Of a DNA stretch of 64,000 bases, positions 61,615 through 64,000 are shown one piece after another; within the stretch, counting starts at the first letter, position 1, and every line of letters begins with the position of its first letter. Source of the DNA: Sphingomonadales bacterium (lineage in GTDB: Bacteria > Pseudomonadota > Alphaproteobacteria > Sphingomonadales > Sphingomonadaceae); contig JAGWMZ010000002.1 in NCBI GenBank assembly GCA_028871475.1, positions 62,001 through 126,000 of the forward strand. Direction: 5' to 3'. Under the pieces are notes generated by a model, which saw only the letters and a list, made by a program, of their open reading frames with translations, did not search any database and was not told where the DNA came from. Both the position numbers and the translations under genes were made by a program.

Positions 61615-62387
61615 GCGAGGAGGTCGCGCCTCTGACGGGAGAGCCGCGCGAAGGCGCGCTCTATCTCGCCTTTGACGGGTGGGAGGGGCCGCTCGACCTG
61701 CTGCTCGATCTGGCGCGGCGGCAGAAGGTCGATCTCAAGAGCATTCCCATCCTCGATCTGGTCGACCAGTATCTCGCCTTCATCGAGCAGGCCGAGGCGC
61801 TGAAGCTGGAAGTGGCCGCCGATTATCTGGTGATGGCGGCGTGGCTGGCCTATCTCAAATCCGCCATGCTGCTGCCCAAGGAGGAGCAGGAGGACCCGAG
61901 CCCCGAGGAACTGGCCTTGCGCCTCCACATTCGCCTGCAACGCCTCTCGGCCATGCGCGAGGCCGCCGCCCGGCTGATGGGGCGCGACCGATTGGGCCGC
62001 GATGTCTTCCCGCGCGGCGCGCCCGAGGGACTGCGCGTCGAGCGCAAGGCCGACTGGCAATGCAACTGGTTCGACCTCATTCAGGCCTATGGGCAGGTGA
62101 AGGCGCGGGGCACGCCGGTGGTCCATATGGTGCGCGAGCGCATGGTGATGACGCTTGATGCGGCCCTGGCGCGCGTGTCGGCCATGCTGGGCGTCACGCT
62201 CGACTGGATGGAACTGCGCGAATTCCTGCCTGACAGCGCGGGCGACTGGGCCGATCTGCGGCTGCGGCGTTCGGCGCTGGCCTCCAGTTTTCTGGCCGCG
62301 CTGGAACTGGCCAAGCAGGGGCGGCTGGAGATTACGCAGGAGGAATGTTTCGGCCCCCTCCGGTTGAGGAGCATCGCCCGTGGATGA
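61611..62387 (+). CDS. scpA: Segregation and condensation protein A
   Basis: A 258-aa kleisin of the SMC-ScpAB complex. N-terminal FDGWEGPLDLLLDLARRQKVDL, middle AADYLVMAAWLAYLKSAMLLP, C-terminal winged helix (SSFLAALELAKQGRLEITQEECFGPL). Translation starts at TTG 61611, overlapping nagZ by 4 nt. No ATG or GTG precedes the conserved N-terminus. Overlaps scpB by 8 nt. Confidence 0.94.
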   Translation: MSEEVAPLTGEPREGALYLAFDGWEGPLDLLLDLARRQKVDLKSIPILDLVDQYLAFIEQAEALKLEVAADYLVMAAWLAYLKSAMLLPKEEQEDPSPEELALRLHIRLQRLSAMREAAARLMGRDRLGRDVFPRGAPEGLRVERKADWQCNWFDLIQAYGQVKARGTPVVHMVRERMVMTLDAALARVSAMLGVTLDWMELREFLPDSAGDWADLRLRRSALASSFLAALELAKQGRLEITQEECFGPLRLRSIARG

Positions 62388-63000
62388 ACCTCTCGATGAT
62401 GTGCTGCGCGCGGTGGAGGCGGCATTGTTTGCCGCCACCGAGCCGATGAGCGTGGAGGCGCTGTCCAACCATCTGGGCGGCGTGTCGGTGCGCCCTGCCT
62501 TGGCGGCCTTGGCCCAGCATTACGCCGGGCGCGGGGTCAATCTGGTCGAGCGTGGCGGCAAATGGCATTTTCAGACCGCGCCCGATCTCGCCCATATTCT
62601 GCGCCGCGCGCATGAGGAGCCGCGCCGCCTGTCGCGCGCGGCCACCGAATGCCTTGCCATCATCGCCTATCATGAGCCGGTCAGCCGCGCGCAGATCGAA
62701 TCGATCCGCGGCGTGCAGACGGCCAAGGGCACGCTCGATGTGTTGATGGAGGCGGGCTGGGTGCGTGTGGCGGGGCGGCGCGATGTGCCCGGCCGGCCGG
62801 TGATCTATGCCACCACCCAGGCCTTTCTGGCGCATTTCGGTCTTGCCAGTCGGCGCGATCTGCCCGGAATTGAGGATCTTCGCGCCGCCGGCCTGCTCGA
62901 TCCGGTGGAAGAAGCCTATGACCGGGCGGCGGGAGAAGGTGGGGTGCCGGCTGCGCCGGATGGGGCATCTGACCCATCATCGGCAAGGGAATTGCCCTGA
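62380..63000 (+). CDS. scpB: Segregation and condensation protein B
   Basis: A 206-aa protein of two winged-helix domains (VLRAVEAALFAATEPMSVEAL; RLSRAATECLAIIAYHEPVSRAQIESIRG). It binds ScpA and, with SMC, organises the chromosome. GTG 62380 lies inside scpA; an ATG at 62384 is out of frame. The C-terminal 25 residues are Ala/Pro/Ser-rich. Confidence 0.94.
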   Translation: MDEPLDDVLRAVEAALFAATEPMSVEALSNHLGGVSVRPALAALAQHYAGRGVNLVERGGKWHFQTAPDLAHILRRAHEEPRRLSRAATECLAIIAYHEPVSRAQIESIRGVQTAKGTLDVLMEAGWVRVAGRRDVPGRPVIYATTQAFLAHFGLASRRDLPGIEDLRAAGLLDPVEEAYDRAAGEGGVPAAPDGASDPSSARELP

Positions 63001-63094
63001 GCACTGGCATTGCGACATGAATGCTCCTAGATAGGGTTTGTAAAGGCGTGGAGATGGTGGTCGCCTTCCACGCGAACAATTGGAGTTTGGTGCA

Positions 63095-63337
63095 ATGATG
63101 GGTCTGTCGCTTCCCCACCTGCTCGTCGTGGCGCTGGTTGTGCTGGTGCTCTTCGGCAAGGGCCGCATTTCCGAAATGATGGGTGATTTCGGTAAAGGTA
63201 TCAAGAGCTTCAAGGATGGCATGAACGAGGACGACAAGCCCAAGACCGTCACGCCCCCGGCGCAAATTACCCAGGCGCCCGCCGCCCCGGTGGTTGAGCC
63301 CGCCAAGACGCCCAGCGAAACCGGTGCCGGCCAGTAA
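63095..63337 (+). CDS. tatA: Twin-arginine translocase subunit TatA
   Basis: An 80-aa protein with short N-terminal helix (LPHLLVVALVVLVLF), GKGRISEMMGDFGKGIKSFK amphipathic helix and an acidic/Pro-rich tail. ATG 63095 has TTGGAG 9 nt upstream. It starts a tatABC cluster with tatB 9 nt later. It forms the translocation element for folded proteins. Confidence 0.95.
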   Translation: MMGLSLPHLLVVALVVLVLFGKGRISEMMGDFGKGIKSFKDGMNEDDKPKTVTPPAQITQAPAAPVVEPAKTPSETGAGQ

Positions 63338-63346
63338 TCGCCCCGC

Positions 63347-63781
63347 ATGTTCCTGAATATCGACCCTTCCGAATTTCTACTCACGGCGATTGTCGCCGTG
63401 GTGGTGATCGGCCCCAAGGACCTGCCGCGCGCCATGCGCACGGCGGGCAAATGGATGGGGCAGATGCGCCGCATCTCGGGTCATTTCCGCTCCGGTATCG
63501 AAACCATGATCCGCGAGGCCGAACTCGAGGAGATGGAAAAGAAATGGCGCGAGCAGAATGAGGCGATCATGCAGGCCAGCCCCCCGGTGGCGGCGCTGCC
63601 CGCCGAGGTGACCGCCGTTGCCCCGACCGAGCCGCTGGCGTTGCAGGATCATGGCGCCACGCCTGGTGCCCATGCTGATACCGCGCCGGCCCATGCCGGG
63701 CCGGGCCCTGCGGCGCCTGTCGAGAGCGAAGGGCAGCACACGCCGCCCGCCACGACCGTGAGCCCCGAAATCCTCTCCTGA
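63347..63781 (+). CDS. tatB: Twin-arginine translocase subunit TatB
   Basis: A 144-aa protein with N-terminal helix (LLTAIVAVVVIGPKDLPRAMRTAGKW) and a longer amphipathic helix (RSGIETMIREAELEEMEKKWREQ). A Pro/Ala-rich, probably disordered tail follows. TatB with TatC receives signal peptides. It precedes tatC by 24 nt. Confidence 0.94.
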   Translation: MFLNIDPSEFLLTAIVAVVVIGPKDLPRAMRTAGKWMGQMRRISGHFRSGIETMIREAELEEMEKKWREQNEAIMQASPPVAALPAEVTAVAPTEPLALQDHGATPGAHADTAPAHAGPGPAAPVESEGQHTPPATTVSPEILS

Positions 63782-63805
63782 CCTTCTCGTCGAGTTGCCC
63801 GCAGC

Positions 63806-64000
63806 ATGGCTTTTGAAATCAAAGATATCGACGAATCCCAGGCGCCCCTGCTCGAGCATTTGATGGAACTGCGCTCGCGGCTGATGCGTTGCATTGCCGC
63901 GCTGGCGATTTCCTTTGGCATCTGCTTCTATTTCGTGAAGCCGATCTTTGCCTTTCTGGTGGCGCCGCTGGCGGCGGCCTATCCCAATGGCACCGGGCGC
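63806..64000 (+). CDS. tatC: Twin-arginine translocase subunit TatC (partial)
   Basis: The first 65 codons of TatC: MAFEIKDIDESQAPLLEHLM, ELRSRLMRC, then the first transmembrane helix (IAALAISFGICFYF) and FVKPIFAFLVAPL. HLMELRSRLM is the conserved cytoplasmic start of TatC. The gene runs off the right edge. Confidence 0.94.
   Translation, partial: MAFEIKDIDESQAPLLEHLMELRSRLMRCIAALAISFGICFYFVKPIFAFLVAPLAAAYPNGTGR

Overview
The window is a GC-rich chromosomal segment of an alphaproteobacterium, most likely a sphingomonad close to Novosphingobium. The genus is my inference. It rests on the set of recognisable families (ChpT phosphotransferase, alphaproteobacterial RpoH, ATP12 chaperone, TauE plus TIGR02186 pair, STAS-type MlaE, Cpa/Tad pilus genes, TatA-TatB-TatC after ScpA-ScpB) and on pervasive third-position GC, not on any database match. 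I see no rRNA or tRNA genes, no CRISPR array, no transposase and no prophage gene. The only recognised RNA gene is the RNase P RNA (rnpB) near 8.4-8.8 kb.

Layout. 0-2.9 kb: a NUDIX/DUF47 fusion (phosphate-related) and a cytoplasmic globin-coupled chemotaxis transducer, both minus strand. 3.1-6.9 kb: a secreted TPR/glycine-rich protein and a glycine-zipper protein with a heat-shock-like promoter, a terminator shared with the convergent rpoH, then rluD and a divergent JAMM peptidase. 6.9-8.8 kb: chpT, a peptidoglycan amidase and rnpB. 8.8-12.3 kb: an exported protein, UDP-glucose dehydrogenase, a metallophosphoesterase and glyoxalase I. 12.5-15.3 kb: an NfrB-like glycosyltransferase coupled to an outer-membrane-type partner. 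15.4-18.9 kb: TauE/SafE, TIGR02186 and a HerA-like ATPase. 19.1-22.8 kb: queE and valS. 22.9-26.5 kb: a complete Mla-type lipid transporter operon. 26.5-30.1 kb: a tightly coupled five-gene minus-strand operon (rluC-like, paiB-like, gph-like, small membrane protein, ATP12). 30.4-35.0 kb: rpsU, an FKBP isomerase and gatC-gatA-small ORF-gatB. 35-44.3 kb: an exported protein, an M16 peptidase, clpB, SDR plus TetR, and methylthioadenosine phosphorylase. 44.5-52.0 kb: a Cpa/Tad pilus operon (cpaA-B-C-D-E-tadB-tadC) without cpaF or a pilin gene. 52.0-56.7 kb: an alpha/beta hydrolase, an FAD oxidoreductase, rnhA-thrB and ispH. 56.8-64 kb: a lipoprotein, argS, a SPOR protein, nagZ, scpA-scpB and tatA-tatB-tatC (tatC runs off the end).

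Most neighbours are joined by 1-8 nt stop/start overlaps (ATGA, GTGA, TGATG, TTGA), so translational coupling is the rule, and GTG or TTG starts are common at these junctions.

The most unusual structure is not a gene. Four gaps (18.9-19.1, 41.6-41.9, 44.3-44.5 and 54.2-54.3 kb) carry copies of one modular, palindrome-rich element. Each copy has two related hairpins of opposite orientation at its ends; three of the four also have a central GC-rich inverted repeat. Some copies carry a further small palindrome inside a hairpin loop. Every copy lies directly downstream of a gene and in that gene's orientation. Other points worth checking are the NUDIX-DUF47 fusion that keeps a strong internal ribosome binding site, the mosaic base composition of valS, and a small unrecognised ORF coupled between gatA and gatB.
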